Below are positions 1 through 12,634 of a stretch of 64,000 nucleotides of DNA, piece by piece. The translations under genes were made by a program, and so were the position numbers. The number at the start of each line of letters is the position of its first letter. Positions within the stretch are counted from its first letter, which is position 1. The notes under the pieces are model-generated. The model had not been told where the DNA came from. It did not search any database and was given only the letters and a program-made list of their open reading frames with translations. Origin of the DNA: Fulvia fulva (taxonomy: Eukaryota > Ascomycota > Dothideomycetes > Mycosphaerellales > Mycosphaerellaceae); assembly GCF_020509005.1 (NCBI RefSeq), contig NC_063012.1, positions 4,898,001 through 4,962,000 of the forward strand, given 5' to 3'.

Positions 1-440
1 GATGTCGTTGTATTAAGATACCGTCGTAATTAAAGTGGAAGTAGTATAGTTCTTAGCAAAAGTAGCCCGCTCGGTAGTATAGCCCGCTCGGTAGTATAGC
101 CCGCTCGGTAGTGAAGTACGTTATCCTTAGTAGGATTATAGAAGAAGATGAATTTAAGCTTAAGGGCTTATATAAATCTAGAAGAGCTACTAAGAAGTAG
201 GTGTATCTCTAGAATAAGTATAGCTAGGTGCTACTAACTTATATATATAAGCTTATAAAGTAATTTGTGACCTTTAAGATAAGTAAAGCGTTCACTATTA
301 GATCTGTATAGACATACCTAGTTTCTCTTAGAAAAAGGATTACTAATATTGACCTAGAGGGTCAGTATTATAGGAAAGCTAATATAAGGATGACCTAGCT
401 CTTAAGCTTACTACTACCTAACTACTATATAGTTAGGGAT
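1..440 (+). mobile_element. Copia1 relic, gag segment (RIP-degraded)
   Basis: RIP-mutated remains of a Ty1/copia gag on the plus strand. Translating around 120-425 with stops ignored gives fragments that line up with the gag of the intact Copia at 17428-22128, for example a segment matching its KIQQLLAALP region followed by an IVRD/SIRD match. The frame is full of TAG/TAA codons, so nothing is expressed. The reading continues at 2128 after the LINE inserted at 441, and the target duplication 426-440 closes this segment. The 5' LTR and gag start must lie left of the window. Confidence 0.7.
64..114. repeat. Three-copy 17-bp tandem repeat
   Basis: The unit agcccgctcggtagtat occurs at 64-80 and 81-97, with a third copy at 98-114 differing only in its last three bases. 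It lies inside the degraded Copia1 gag and is probably a local slippage expansion. Confidence 0.85.
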
Positions 441-2127
441 CCCCTAGTAGGCAACGACGTTCGTCTACTCCTTTCTCTAGGAACGGACGACATACCTAGT
501 CCTAGGAAGGTATACGTCCGACCCGGTAAAGGCAGAGACTAGAATACCTTAGGGATCTACTCTCTCCCCTATCCTGTTTCTAATATTTATGTCTGATCTA
601 ATCCCCCTACTCACCTCTCCGCAAACCTTAGTATCGGGGTTCGTAGACGACACAAACATCCTAGCCTAGTCAGACTCGATAGAAGAGAACTGTCGCCTCC
701 TCGAAGATAGGCATAAGAAATGCGAGGAGTAGGCAAAGAAGCATAGTGCCTAGTTCGCCCCTAAAAAGTACTAACTTATACACTTCAGTAAAGCGAGAAC
801 ATACTATAATATAAAGGCGGCGGTAAGAATCTAAGGCTACGAGACAAAGCTATTAGCGGACCTACGAGTACTAGGGATCTAGCTCGACCCGAAGCTAAGC
901 TGGAATGTATAGGTTAAGAAAGCCTAGAGTCGAGTATAAGTCAACGAAGCCTCGATAAAGAGACTTACGGTATCTATATAGGGAGTAACATTCGACAAGG
1001 CAAGAGTAATGTATAAGGCGATCGTTAGACTAGCTATGCTATACGGGGCATAGATTTGGGGAACAGGAGGCGTAGGCAAGCCGATCCCGAAACGGATAGA
1101 GCAACCCCTAAACAGGATATAGGTAGGCAACCTACGTAGGGTACTAGGCGTATATAAGACAACGTTAATAAGCACGGTAGAAATAGAGACAGGAACACTA
1201 CTAATCGGCCAGTACATCCGGGGAATAAGAATTTAATACGCGGTAAGGACGACAGGTTACCTAGTATAAACTACGATCTAGGAGGCAAAGAATAAGATAG
1301 AAAGCCACTACCGGAGAGGGGCCGGACATAGGACAAGCCAAAAAGAGGATGACCTTACTACCTTTACGGCTATATAGACAAGCACCGAATAGCTAGCACG
1401 AAAAGAGGAGGAGCGTAGGACTCGCTAGGCCGGCGGGAGCAAGGCTAAGACCTAAAGCCTAGCGGAATAGATAGCGAGCTACCTATAGGAGCAGGACTAG
1501 AAAAAGAAGCCCCCTAAGACAACAGGCCCGATAGCGCTCCGAGCCTTCTAGAGACACAATTACTAGCTATATAGGGACCTAACAAGGGCCGAGGCAAGCA
1601 TAGCGATCCAAATCAGGTCCGAATATATTAGGTTAAGGGCCTACCTATTTAGAAGACGCGTACTAGACATCTATAGCCCAGCCTACTAGTGTGGCTACCT
1701 ATCGCAAAACCTAGAACATATGCTACTACGATGCCCGTAGTAGGCGAGAGGTAGGGGAAATTGGAGGCACTAAGCGGGAAGGAGAGACTATAAGTCAATT
1801 ATTAGGGACAAAGGCAACATTCGCCGAATCTCTCGGTAGATACTATAGTAGGGATACCTCTAGTAGTTTATCCTCGCTAGCGAGACGGAGGAGTGGATAG
1901 ATAAGAGGCGGAAGCTAGGGGGTAGCAGATAGGGTAGTCATTAGGGTAGGCCTATGACACTAGCGTACCCCTAATAAGGGAAAATTAAGACAACAACTAG
2001 GAGGAAAAGATAGGCGGGAAGGAGGAGGGGTTTTCACTAACACGGTTTCCCCTCTATATATACGAAAACAAGATAGTATAGCTGTATAGGCCAAAGGGCA
2101 CTACAACAGCTTAATGAAATATCTATC
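441..2127 (+). mobile_element. LINE A' relic, 5'-truncated Tad-like LINE
   Basis: The 3' part of a LINE in plus orientation, RIP-degraded. It aligns with the second half of LINE A ORF2. The FVDD box followed by N-I-L-A is near 640, the MYKAIV..AMLYG block near 1010, and the terminal Cys/His motif near 1690. It ends in the same type of tail, an (ATCT)n tract around 2120-2127. It is flanked by 15-bp duplications at 426-440 and 2128-2142 that differ at one C/T position. The element begins inside the reverse transcriptase, as expected for incomplete target-primed reverse transcription. It interrupts Copia1 gag. Confidence 0.85.
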
Positions 2128-5100
2128 TATATAGCTAGGGATACTATTATAGCTTAGCTAAAGATGGATTATAAAAGGACCTTCAAGATCCTTAAAGCTT
2201 AAGAAGCTAGGTTAGATCCCTCTAAGGCTAAGTATAGTATAGTAGCCACCTAGGTTAAGCCCTTAGGTCTAGTAAGACTACTCTCCTACCTTCTCTATAA
2301 GAAGGATTATCTAATTAAGGACTGCCCTAGTCTACTTAAGGCAAGAAAGGTCCTTAGATCTCATTCCTAACTACTATCTTCCTAGAATATAATATATGTT
2401 AAGAAGAAGAGAACTCTACTACCTACTTTAAGGAGGACACTAAGAGAGAAGTCCTCTATAGAAGAACTTAAGAAAATGGTAAAGAAACTCAGCTCTAACA
2501 TACTATTACTCTAGAAGAACTAGGCCTAGTCTTATACCTCTAAAGTAAAGAAGACTAGAAAAGATTTTTCCGCCTAAGAGTCACGTGACTTGTATAGCTC
2601 ATCCCTAGAGACAATGTCTAATGATAATAAGTATTATAAAGTGGCTTACTTAACTATAGAAGTCTAAGGCAAGTTCCCCTCGTTAGAGTAGTTACTTAAC
2701 TCCTATACTTCATCCTATATAACTGACTAAAGCTACCTCTTTCGATCTATAACTCCTTTAATAAGGAAGAAATAGATCAAAGTAGGAGGTAGGTTCTTAT
2801 TAGCTACTTATATTAGGAATGTAGAGATAAGTAGGAGAGCTAGTAGAAAAGTTGTTTTAGAAGATGTCCTACTTATACCTAAGCTAGGAGTAAACCTGGT
2901 TTTATAGAACTAGTTTAGTAAGCATTTTAGTGTTTAACCTCTATCATTTTCTCTTGTTTCCCCCTCTAGTAAGACTATTGTCTAGACAAAGCTCCTTAGG
3001 GAGTTCTATTTATTAATAAGATTTCTCCTCTTCTATAAGAACGGGCATATTACTCATTATATACACTACTAATAGAGAATGCTTTTGTGACTACTTAATT
3101 AGAGACCGACCTAAAGTAGTAGGAGCTTTAGTATAGAAAATTTGTATACTTTGGGAAGAATTTGCTCTAGAATCTTTATAAGGTAATAGACTTAAAAGAA
3201 CCTATTCCTATCCCTAAGGATAGCTTTCACTAGTATAGAGTATGTTTAATAGTAAAGATGAAGAAGTATAAAGGCAAATTTATAGAGAGAAGACCTAAAA
3301 GACTTATACTTATATCTATTAATATATATGGCCTACTACTAATCTTAAGACTAGGATTCAAATACTAGCTGAAGATTGTTAATAACTTCTCTAGGAAGAA
3401 GTAGACCTTTCCTCTTAGGAAGAGAGAAGATGCTCTAGTTGCTCTCTAGAACTAGAAGATTAAAGCAGAGAGGAAATTATTAGCGTATCTGAAAGTAGTA
3501 AGGCTTAATAATACAAAAGAACTTATTATATTAGTAAAGTAGTAGGAGAAGGATTTAGGGATTAGGCTCGAGCCGACTAAGGTATATAACTCTCTAAAGA
3601 ATAGACTAGTTAAGAGGTCAATACAAACCTTAGAGGACTCTATAAGGGCAATGCTTAAAGAGGCTAAAATGCCGGTTGAATTTTGGCCTAAAGCACTAGA
3701 GGCCTAAACTTATATAAGGAACAAACTACTAAATAGCCCGGATTACGATAGGTTGAAGGTTTCACTAGATAAGGCTTTTAATAGTATTAAACCGACTATC
3801 AACTATTCGAAAGTTTAGGGATACAAAGCTATTGTCTATATAGACACAAGATCCTAACCTTAATAGGTAAGAAGTGATAAGCTAATAAATAGGGGTAAAG
3901 AAGTAGTGTTTGTTAGGTATATTAAAAACATAGCTAAAGCCTAGCTCTTTTAGGAACTAGACATAAGAGCTGTTAAACAACATATATATATAGACTTCTT
4001 TAAGTACTAGCCTAGAGGTAATATAGGTCTTAATGTTCTAACATTGAATCTACTAAGCAGTATACTAGCTAGGAAGCCCTTAGGAAGGCCGAGGAAGAAC
4101 GTATCTTTAGGACAATCTACCTACTATTTAGGCGTCTATTAAAGTACCCCCGAAATAGATCAGCTAATTAAGAGCCCTAAAGTCGCTTAGCCGAGAAAGC
4201 TATTTATATAACTTCCCTAACCTCCGGAGAACGTAAGGGAATTTCAGAAAATCGATTAGCTAACTAAGACAAGCTCCCTAGATCCCTAGGAAATAGACGT
4301 TACTAGGTTATAAGTAACGGTCCCTAAATCATCGCTTAGAAAGAGAAAGGCTGACTATAATGTTAAGGGCTATAATATAAAACAGAAAGCCCTAAAATCT
4401 ATAGTCTCTAAGCCCGAACTAACTACTAAAGTAGGAGAAGCAGTAGACCTCTTAGAGAACCTTACTACTTTTCACTAAGCTTTCTTTATAGCTATACAAT
4501 TAGTAGACAGTTCAATACTATAGGATAGCGAATTCCTAGAAGAAGTTAAGGAAATGGCCTTTATAGTAACTATAGAAGCTATTATATATAAGTAAGAGGT
4601 CCTAATTCCAAAATCCTATAAGGATGCTATAAATAATAAGAAATGGGGACATATTTAGAAGGAAGCAATCCAAAAGGAACTAGATGCTCTATAGAGTAAT
4701 AATACCTAGGAAAATTCTGTTCTACTAAAAGGAGCAAATCTAGTTATATTAAGATGGGTCTTTGATATTAAGAGAAGCATTAGTAGAGCTATTGAAAAGT
4801 TCAAGGCTAGACTAGTTATAAAGGGCTTCTTATAGAAGTTTAGTGTTGACTTTATAGAGACATTTATACCTATAGTAAGATAGGACACCCTTAGGGTGTT
4901 TATAGCTATTATATATAAGAAGGATCTTTATCTTCACTAAGTGGATGTGAACAATGTATTTATAGAAAGCACTCTCTATAAAGACATCTTTATGTTACTA
5001 CTACTAGGAGTTGAGCTTCTACTAAATATAGTGTTCAAAATCCTTAAAAGCTTATATAGACTTAAGTAAGTAGCTAGAGATTAGAATCAACTCTATGTAT

Positions 5101-5190
5101 TAAAGCTTAGAGAGATTAGATTCATATAGTCAGAAGTGGATCTATGCCTACTTATCTATAAGAAGAGGGAGATCATAATCCTTATATATA
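2128..5190 (+). mobile_element. Copia1 relic: gag end, protease, integrase, start of RT (RIP-degraded)
   Basis: Continuation of Copia1 on the plus strand. With stops ignored, the translation follows the intact Copia in order: gag zinc-knuckle region near 2300, protease region near 2690-2720, integrase near 3300-3800, and RT near 4620-5190. The block near 4800-4960 reads as FKARLV..GF followed by VDVNN. The coding sequence stops at 5190, just before the RT Asp-Asp box, where LINE B copy 1 begins. The missing remainder is found inverted at 12635-13729. It is a related but distinct family from the intact Copia, since its LTR is 136 bp rather than 234 bp. Confidence 0.85.
5176..5190. repeat. LINE B target-site duplication in Copia1 (left partner)
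   Basis: TAATCCTTATATATA sits directly before the (GATA)n tail of LINE B copy 1. Its reverse complement occurs at 13715-13729 beside the 5' end of LINE B copy 2, not at the other end of copy 1. Confidence 0.9.
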
Positions 5191-8100
5191 GATAGATAGA
5201 TAGATTTGTCATTCCCCTGTTCTATAACCCTATCCGGCCTATATAGGTATATATCTATTGTTATGTACAAAGGGAAACCCAAATAGGTGAAAACCCTTCC
5301 CGCCCCCGACTACTCCTTATCTAGTTTAGCTTTCCCTCTAAACGTACGTAGTCTATGTTACTACCCCGTTAGCCCCCGCTCCTAGCCGGTCTCGTCGCGC
5401 TACGTCGTATCCTCTCTTCCGGTACTGCTCCTACTAGGCGGTACTGTTCTAGCTAGCCCTTCTCTAGTATCTAGTTCGTAATGCGCCGTAGGTCCTTAGC
5501 GTTGTTAAGAAGTGCCCTAATCGTCCGGTTCCTCGCCTTTACTATCTACTCCCCCCTTCCTAGCGACTACCTCGGATAGACGAGGAGTACGTACCGTACG
5601 TTCTAGGAGCGATAGCCGTAGGGGCAGCTAGTATTCGTGTATCCTAGAACCTTCCTCTATAATAGGTACCCCTAGAGGCCGATGTGTTCGCTTCGTAGTT
5701 AGGTTACTATACTACTCTATACCCTCGTAAGGCGGTAGTAGATAAGCTTCGGGGGGTGCTTGACCGCGGATTTTGTAGCTAACTATTCCTTAGGTTGTCC
5801 CGCTAGCTAAGGGCGTCTACTATGCCCTATAACCTAGTTGTTCTACCTCTCTTTCTATAGTTGCTCTATAAACGATTTCTTACCTTCCTATTATATTACT
5901 AGCTATTCGTCCCTTGCCCGGTAGTTCGGCTCGTTTCCGGGTCGAATGCCCCTATACGCTAGTACTAATTCGCGGGCCCTTACGACTGTACTAGCGATAA
6001 CCTTCTATACTAGGTACTGTGCCGACTTGCCTAAGTAGGAGGTCCGTAGTCCCTAGATATATAGGTCGATCGGCGGTATAGCGGTCTCGTACTTAAGTAT
6101 CCTCGTTAGTGTCGACTTATATGCCCCGGTAACCTTCCTTAGGCATTAGTTTTGGATCTTCGCTAGCGGCGCGACGAGTCCCTTCGATAGGTAGGCCCTC
6201 TCGCCTAAGGACTATACTTGGCTACTATAGGTAAGGACTGGCCGTATAATAGCCGTATATAGAAGTCGTGACTACCGGAAGTCCGCCCCCTATATAGACG
6301 TAGTGAGCCTCTAGTATAATGCTATATTCTGTTTAGCTTTCCGTAATATTGCCTATACGTACTTCCTCTACCGTAGCGCCGGGTCTACCTATAGTCCGAG
6401 GATCCTAAGCTAATTTGCCGGGTTAGTCGTATACCCCTATATCTAGATAGAAGCTTATATATTATAGAACCGTAGCCGGCGCGTAAATTGTATTAGATTG
6501 TACTTTTCTAGGGCAAACCGAGCCCCGTGCCTCCTAGCCTAGTCCTCGTAGATCTTATACTTCTCTTCTAGTAGCCTATAGTTCTCCTTAGTCGAGGAAG
6601 ACTACGCTAGGATATTTATGTCGTCTACGAAGCCGCTCGTAGCGGTGTTCTAGGATTCTAGGGCTAGGAGCAGCGTCGCTATAAAGAAGAGGAACAGAAT
6701 AGGTACTAGCGTTAAGCCTTACGGGATTCTAGTATAGACTGCTTGAAATAGGCTTCTATACTAGCCGACTAGGATCGACGTACTACGGTTTTAGAGGTAG
6801 GACCTTACGAAGTTAACAAGCCACTTAGAGAGTCCCTTCGACCTTAGGATATAGAGTAGCCGCGGGTATAACACGTAGTCGAAGGCTCCCGATATGTCTA
6901 GGCTAAGTAAGGAAGCTACCTTGTCCCTATTCTTATACTAGATAGCCTTTACCTAAGAGGTGATAAGTTCTATCGCGGATAGCGTCGATCGCTATAGGCG
7001 CGTACCTATCTAGGTGTCCGGGAGTAGGGAGTGTTCCTCTACCGCCTCGGAGAGTCTCGTTATAACTAGCTTCTTAAGCGCCTTCCTAAGAGTGTTAAGG
7101 AGCGCAATTAGGCGGTACGACTTCACCTACGTATAGTCTTCCTTCTACGGCTTACGTAGGACTACTGTCGTCGATTGTTTAAAAGCTATCGGGTGGTATC
7201 CGGTCTATAGGCAGGCGTTAAAGATCGCTATAACTACTAGGGCTAGTTGATCTCTACACTTCTTTAGTAGCTCGTTTAGGATCCTATCCGGCCCCGGGGC
7301 TTTCTTCGCCGGCAACTTCCTTAGTATAGCGGCAACTTCTCCCTCGGACACCTCCTATTAGACCGCGATACTAGGGGCTAGGGGAGTAGAGCTGTTTATA
7401 TCGCTTAGATTAGCCTCGACTAGGGGCGGGAAGAACTTGCTAGCTAGTAGACGCGCCTTAGCCTCGGGGTCGCTAACCGGGCTACTAGGCGATTGTAGCG
7501 CTAGGATAGAGAAGGAGGGGCCCTGTATAGGGTCCTATCGGGCCCATTTCGCTAGCTTCTACATCCTCTCTAGCTTGCCGGCGATTTCTTCTACTATAGC
7601 CCTCTAGCCGACTACTTTCTCCCTTCGTATTATAGCTTTCTTCTATTAGTATGCCTCCCTATATACGTTCTAGGCCTCCTCGCTATAGCTGCTCGTCTAT
7701 ACCCGGCGGGCTCTCCTTGCTTCTCTTACTACCGTAGTATACTCCGGCGTCTAGTATAGTTTAGACTATATCGTTAGTTAGGCAAGCGGAACGTAAAGTA
7801 AGGTCGCTTTTCTTATTTCGTCTATTAACCCCTAGACTACTTCGTCTCTCTCGTCTTTACTGTTGTATTACTACTACGCGATCTGGACTAGCCTCTTAGA
7901 GTCATCGAGGTACGCCTAGATGTTGGCCTAGTGGGCCTTTCCCTAGTTTAGCTTAGGGGTTCTCGCTAGTATACGTTATATCTATGTCGTAATAGAGGTC
8001 CTGACTAGCATATGGTCTAACGACGCCTCGAGTTTATATTCGATCCTATAGTAGGTTACCGTGTAGTAGTAGCTATCTAAGATCTAGGAGAGGTCGATCG

Positions 8101-10186
8101 TGCCTTAGAGTCCCCCTCTCTTCTAGGTGCCTAGGTCCTTCGGGGTATTAAGGGCAATTACGTTACTCGCTATCAAGTCGAGTACTTCGTCGGCTATAGG
8201 GTGCGGCTATATAAGGCTTTCCTAGGAAGGGTGGTATATATTAAAGTCTCCTACTACGATGTGGCACCCTTGTCTTTTAAGCGTACTGTCTAGGTGTCTA
8301 TAGACCCCTAGGTCGCGGCTAGACCTCGAGGCTAGCGGTTATATATATAGGTTATGTATCTAGGTACTACCTACGTAGAGGGAGGTAATATCGCCCCCGC
8401 CTTCTTCGTCTACGTAGTACACTACCTCCTAGTCGGATTCTAGTATGTCCTTACTAATATAGAAGCACGTACGGGGTCTGCCGTCGCCTCGTAGGCATGT
8501 CGTATAGCCTAGTAACTTGTAGGTCGTTAGTCTCTTATAGTGCGGGTTAATCTATAGCTCCTAGATTATAAGGACGTAGTAGACGCGCGGGTCCGCCTCG
8601 TGTAGGAAATAGTTCTAGACTATATCCTTGCTATAGTTAACGTTATACTAGATGATACTAAGCGTGTCGAGGCTAGTTATCGGTATCGACAATCATTTCC
8701 TCTATATCGTCCTATGTCCTACTGCCCTATACGTCCTAGTCTACGCCTATCGGCTATATACTAAAGGGGAGCCGGGCCTAGTTAGATTCCCTCGCCGTAG
8801 CTAGTAGAGCACGTGGCCTTCCGTACGCCCTAGGTTACGTATCCTTTATATCGTTCTTAGCCCTAGGGCGCTTATACCCGACCGCCGCTAGTTAGTTCCG
8901 GTATAGGCTAGCCTTACGGTTGCCGTAGAATCTTAGGGCGACGGTTCTGTTTATGATTACCTTGTTTTTCGCTAGTTTCCGCTATAGGCATTCCGTACTA
9001 TACGATAGGTAGTGCCCCGGACAGTTCGCGTACCGTCTCGTAGTCGATATATAGTCCCTAGATATATAGTCTCCTATATAGTTCGAGGAGGCCTACTTGT
9101 TTATACACGTGTAGGTTTAGTGTCTATACTATTAGCATTTGAAGTATTAGAGGACACGAAAGGATAAGGAGTGCTTTTCTACTATCTTAAGGCTATATTG
9201 CTAGACTAGGCCTTATTCTATTACTAGATCCGCCGCTTTCGCGTCTTATAGCTATACTATTAGCGCCGAGGCCTTCTTACCTTCTGGCCATTTCCTATAG
9301 AGCCAAGTCGCCTTCTAGATTAGAGAGTTAAGAGTGACCGGGTTGTCCTCTTAGAGAGCGCGTAGGTGACCCTAGTTAGTTAGGTCAAACTCCTTAGGCA
9401 TATCGTAGACTAGGATCGTGAATTGTTTCGTTAAGACCTTCGCTAATGCCGTAACCTTAGATACCTACTATAGCTGTGCCTCTAGGTGCCTCCTAGTAGT
9501 AGTAGAGCTAGTATAGATCTATAGAGTGCCGTTAGACTGTTAGTTTACTACGACCACCCCTAGTTAGTTAATTCGTTAGGCGAGCTCCTTGTTCGATAGC
9601 TTCGTAACTTCGGCCTAGTCTTCCTTTGCTATAATACGGATCGTAACTACATCGTGCGTTAGGCGGGGGCCTAGTATCGATGCCGCGACCGATGCCTAGC
9701 TATAGGGGTGTTGATTCCGGGTGGCCTTACTAAGCGCCTAGGACGTCGTCCTTATTTCTTATTGCCCTCGGTAATACGACAGTACAAGCGCCGTACGTAG
9801 CTAAGTGATCATTACCTATAGAGACCGGTAAGGGAGCTAATCGTTAGTTTCTATACTTTTTACGTCCTCTATAAGTTGCTACTAGTTGTCTTAGGGGGGC
9901 TTCGCCTATAGGGCCGTAGGCGCCGTTAGTACCGTAGCCTAGGCTACTATTGCCTAGGAGTTGCCTAATGTAGCTAGGCACCTCCGCGGCGTTTAGAGCT
10001 AAAGAAACAGGGTGAGGAGAGCTTCAAGCTATCTAGATTAAATAAGGTAGAACTCCCTTAGTCCTAGGGGTAGTGGCCTGCTTTATATATCGTTAGAATA
10101 GCCTTAATAAGAGCTTTCGAATGTGTCTTATTTTGGCGTAGAGATCAGCTCGTGGTAATACTATATCCCTCGAAGTTATTATATAT
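5191..10186 (-). mobile_element. LINE B copy 1, Tad-like LINE (RIP-degraded, about full length)
   Basis: A 5-kb non-LTR retrotransposon on the minus strand. The 3' end is the (GATA)n tract at 5191 (an (ATCT)n tail in sense), and the 5' end is at about 10186. In sense order it has an ORF1 with a CCHC-type Cys/His region near 9150-9000, an apurinic endonuclease with a GDFN..HP box near 8240, and an RT with its Asp-Asp box near 6625. It is near-identical to the copy at 13730-24246, with differences that look like scattered C-to-T/G-to-A changes. Multiple stops make it inactive. No RNase H was recognised. Confidence 0.88.
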
Positions 10187-10200
10187 ATATAAGAGATATA
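10187..10200. repeat. LINE B target-site duplication in Gypsy A (right partner at copy 1)
   Basis: ATATAAGAGATATA adjoins the 5' end of LINE B copy 1. Its reverse complement is at 24247-24260, next to the 3' tail of LINE B copy 2. Confidence 0.88.
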
Positions 10201-11028
10201 CTAATACTTACGATAGTAGATAGCCTTAGTATAAGTAGTCTAAGCTAAGTACGTAAACTAGACGCGTATACCTATACTACGGTACGCCGAAGGCGACGAA
10301 GTATAGGTAAGTACTAAGAACTAGACGATAGAGAGACCTTCTCGTAAGATAGACGTAAAGTAGTCTAGACCGTACGTAATTACGGAGGTACTATCGGGCA
10401 ATACTTATAAAGTAGAGCTCCTACCTACTTTAAATATTAATAATTGCTTCTACTTATACCTTCTTATACTAGTTTATCCGCCGATTATAGGACAGACATA
10501 ACCCGTACTACTACCGATCAGAATTATTAACGACGAATAATACGAAACCGATCCCGCCGAACCCGATTAATAGGAAGTTAAGCAAATTCTAGACTATAAG
10601 AAGAGATGGCCGCGAGGACTAATACCGGTAGGAGGCAAGTAGCTATATTAGGAATACTTAGTAAAATATATTAGATATAATAAGCTATCCTAGAAAGCTA
10701 CGGACTAGGTTATCGAGACTACTACCGCCTCCGTAGCCGACTTTTACTATAACTACCCGAGAGCGACTAAGCTACCTAGTTTTTAACTACCTATAGACTA
10801 GATACCGAATAAGAATGCTATAGGTATACGTATAGCGCGCTAACTAGTATAAGTAGCGATAGCTCTAATACCGGTAGGACTAGGCCTCCGGGCTTATAAG
10901 AAAGAGAGCGATATACGTAGTCTAATAGATAATAAGGTATTTACGAAGGTAATAAGAGATATAATAGATACGACAGATATAAGAGGAGAGGAGAGTGCTC
11001 CGGAGCGTACTCTAAGAGGAGGGGGTAG
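10187..11028 (+). mobile_element. Gypsy A 3' part: integrase C-terminus and chromodomain (RIP-degraded)
   Basis: The end of a Ty3/Gypsy pol in plus orientation. Around 10560-10790 the translation reads like an integrase chromodomain: EVKQILDYKK, then EYLVKYI.YNK, then a W/T region and DFY.NYP. Just before the LTR lies a polypurine tract, AGAGGAGGGGG, at about 11015-11025. The upstream half of this element is on the minus strand at 24247-30245, so this piece is inverted relative to it. The chromodomain marks the element as a chromovirus. Confidence 0.75.
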
Positions 11029-11213
11029 TGTTACCGTACCGGCGTATATTTACTTAAACCTATAGGTACGTACCTAGACCCTACGCCCGCTAACTAATCT
11101 GACTAGCGGCTTAGCGCCCGTATATAACTCTCGCGCCCTCCGCGCCTCTCTTAGATAGAACATCTATTCGACTTATACCTTACCCGACTACGTACTTATA
11201 CCTACTTATAATA
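11029..11213 (+). repeat. Gypsy A 3' LTR
   Basis: A 185-bp LTR starting TGTTACCG right after the polypurine tract and ending CTTATAATA (from AACA by C-to-T). It matches the reverse complement of 30246-30430 end to end with RIP-type differences. The flank at 11214-11218 (tagag) does not match the flank of the other LTR, so no target duplication is visible. Confidence 0.88.
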
Positions 11214-12498
11214 TAGAGTACGCCTATTATCTAGGTATAGCTTCTTTCCGATATAGCTAGTCTACGTAAGATAGTCTAAGTAGCTATTACCGACTCTATA
11301 CTAAACGAGGTCTTCCTAATAGAGCCTAGTAACGCGAGTAATATATATTATATTTTAAAGAGCGATCTATAGCTATTTACAAGACTATTGCTATTTACTA
11401 TCTATTCGAGAGTAGAGTTAAAGTAGATCTACTACTACTATAGAGAACTATATATAACTTCGTTATTTACCGAGCCGTTACTACTAATAGTATAATACGA
11501 CTAATCTCGTAGACTTATCTAATCCGCGGAGAGCTCGAGTTAATATAATATAGCCGTCGCCGCCTACTAGAGCTATTTCTTATTCTACTCGCTAATAGTA
11601 ATATAAATAAGGTTATCTTATCGCTATTCCTATTATTCTTAGACGCTTTCGGACTCTATCGCGGTATATACCGCTCGCTAATAGAGATATATCTTATTCT
11701 TACCGGACTGTTACTATAAGAGCGTAACCGCGTATCGAATATATTACCGCTATTGCTTAGCCTATATAGTAGTAATACCTAAGAGGTTCTTAATATCCTT
11801 ATACTATATCTTACGACCCTCGACGAAGGTAAGATCGTTACTCTACCGGATAGATCTAAGGCTATACTCTACGCCTCTACGTTTATACTTATCGGCGATT
11901 TACTATAGTAGTAAGAGAATAGTAGTATACTCGGTCCTATATCCTCTATATCCTCCCGCTACTACTATATTATAAGCGAGGATCGAGGTAACCTTATAGT
12001 TAGCGTCTCGGATCTACGGTATTATTACGAGAACGAGCGTATACGGAAGTCTATATTCTATATATCCGTATTAGCGAGAAAGGTACACGGATAGAAGTAC
12101 GATATACTTCTAGATTCGCTAGCTATTTAGCGTATTCTACCGGTACTAGATACTATTATTACCCGCCTATCTAATCTAGTATACTTAGAATCTTAGGGTA
12201 TATTACTAAACGTAGACCTCCTTATCCTAGGTAAGATACTTATACCGGATAGCTTAATCCCTTATAGAAAGACGCTTTATATCTTCTTACGTCCGCTAGA
12301 CTAGAATAAGCTATAATCTTATAACTATATCGAGAGCTATAGCTTATCTAAGAACGGACGTTAGTTAATCTAGGTTCTAGTATAGATAAGAATATATCTT
12401 ATTAAATAGGTACGGGTAGATAGTAGCGGAGTAGAGTAAGAGATCAATCTTTAACTAACTAATAGTACGAGTATAAAGCAATATATTAGGAACCAATA
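11214..12498 (+). pseudogene. RIP-degraded relic resembling a fungal DDE (Tnp2/Plavaka-like) transposase
   Basis: Plus-strand translation with stops ignored gives a long coding-like stretch around 11400-12450. It includes IGDLLQQQENS near 11900, then IISEDRGN and a string of Leu-rich segments. This layout recalls the fungal transposase family with a GD(M/L)PQQQ.NSG block (Tnp2/Plavaka type), from memory only. No termini or target duplication are recognised. It sits between the Gypsy A 3' LTR and the Copia1 3' LTR and lies within the inverted segment. Confidence 0.4.
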
Positions 12499-12634
12499 TG
12501 TTGATTGTGTTAGATGTCTATCTAAGCTAAAGGGTAGAGAAGGTATCTCCCTATAAGCTAAGTTATTGTAGATGCCTTAGGCTACTAGATCACTTCCTAA
12601 TTATTAACTCCCTTTGAGATGCTATATCTTAACA
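12499..12634 (-). repeat. Copia1 3' LTR (136 bp)
   Basis: On the minus strand it reads TGTTAAGATATAG...CAATCAACA, with matching TGTT/AACA ends. It is preceded in sense by a short purine tract (GAGTAGGAG) equivalent to the PPT of the intact Copia. Its position directly after the RNase H end of Copia1 supports the call. The 5' LTR is outside the window. Confidence 0.7.

Noticed and set aside
64..114. Repeat array considered as CRISPR-like or centromeric
   Set aside because: Only three 17-bp units with no spacers, inside a fungal transposon relic.
924..1217. 97-codon minus-strand frame in the first kilobase
   Set aside because: Antisense shadow of the LINE A' RT relic; the same shadow occurs opposite LINE A at 39929-40234.
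4706..4888. 60-codon minus-strand frame
   Set aside because: Shadow of the Copia1 RT; an equivalent shadow lies at 18641-19012 opposite the intact Copia.
5191..5210. GATA/ATCT tetranucleotide tracts considered as independent microsatellites
   Set aside because: They are the 3' tails of the LINEs at 2120, 5191, 24230 and 41191, each followed by a target duplication.
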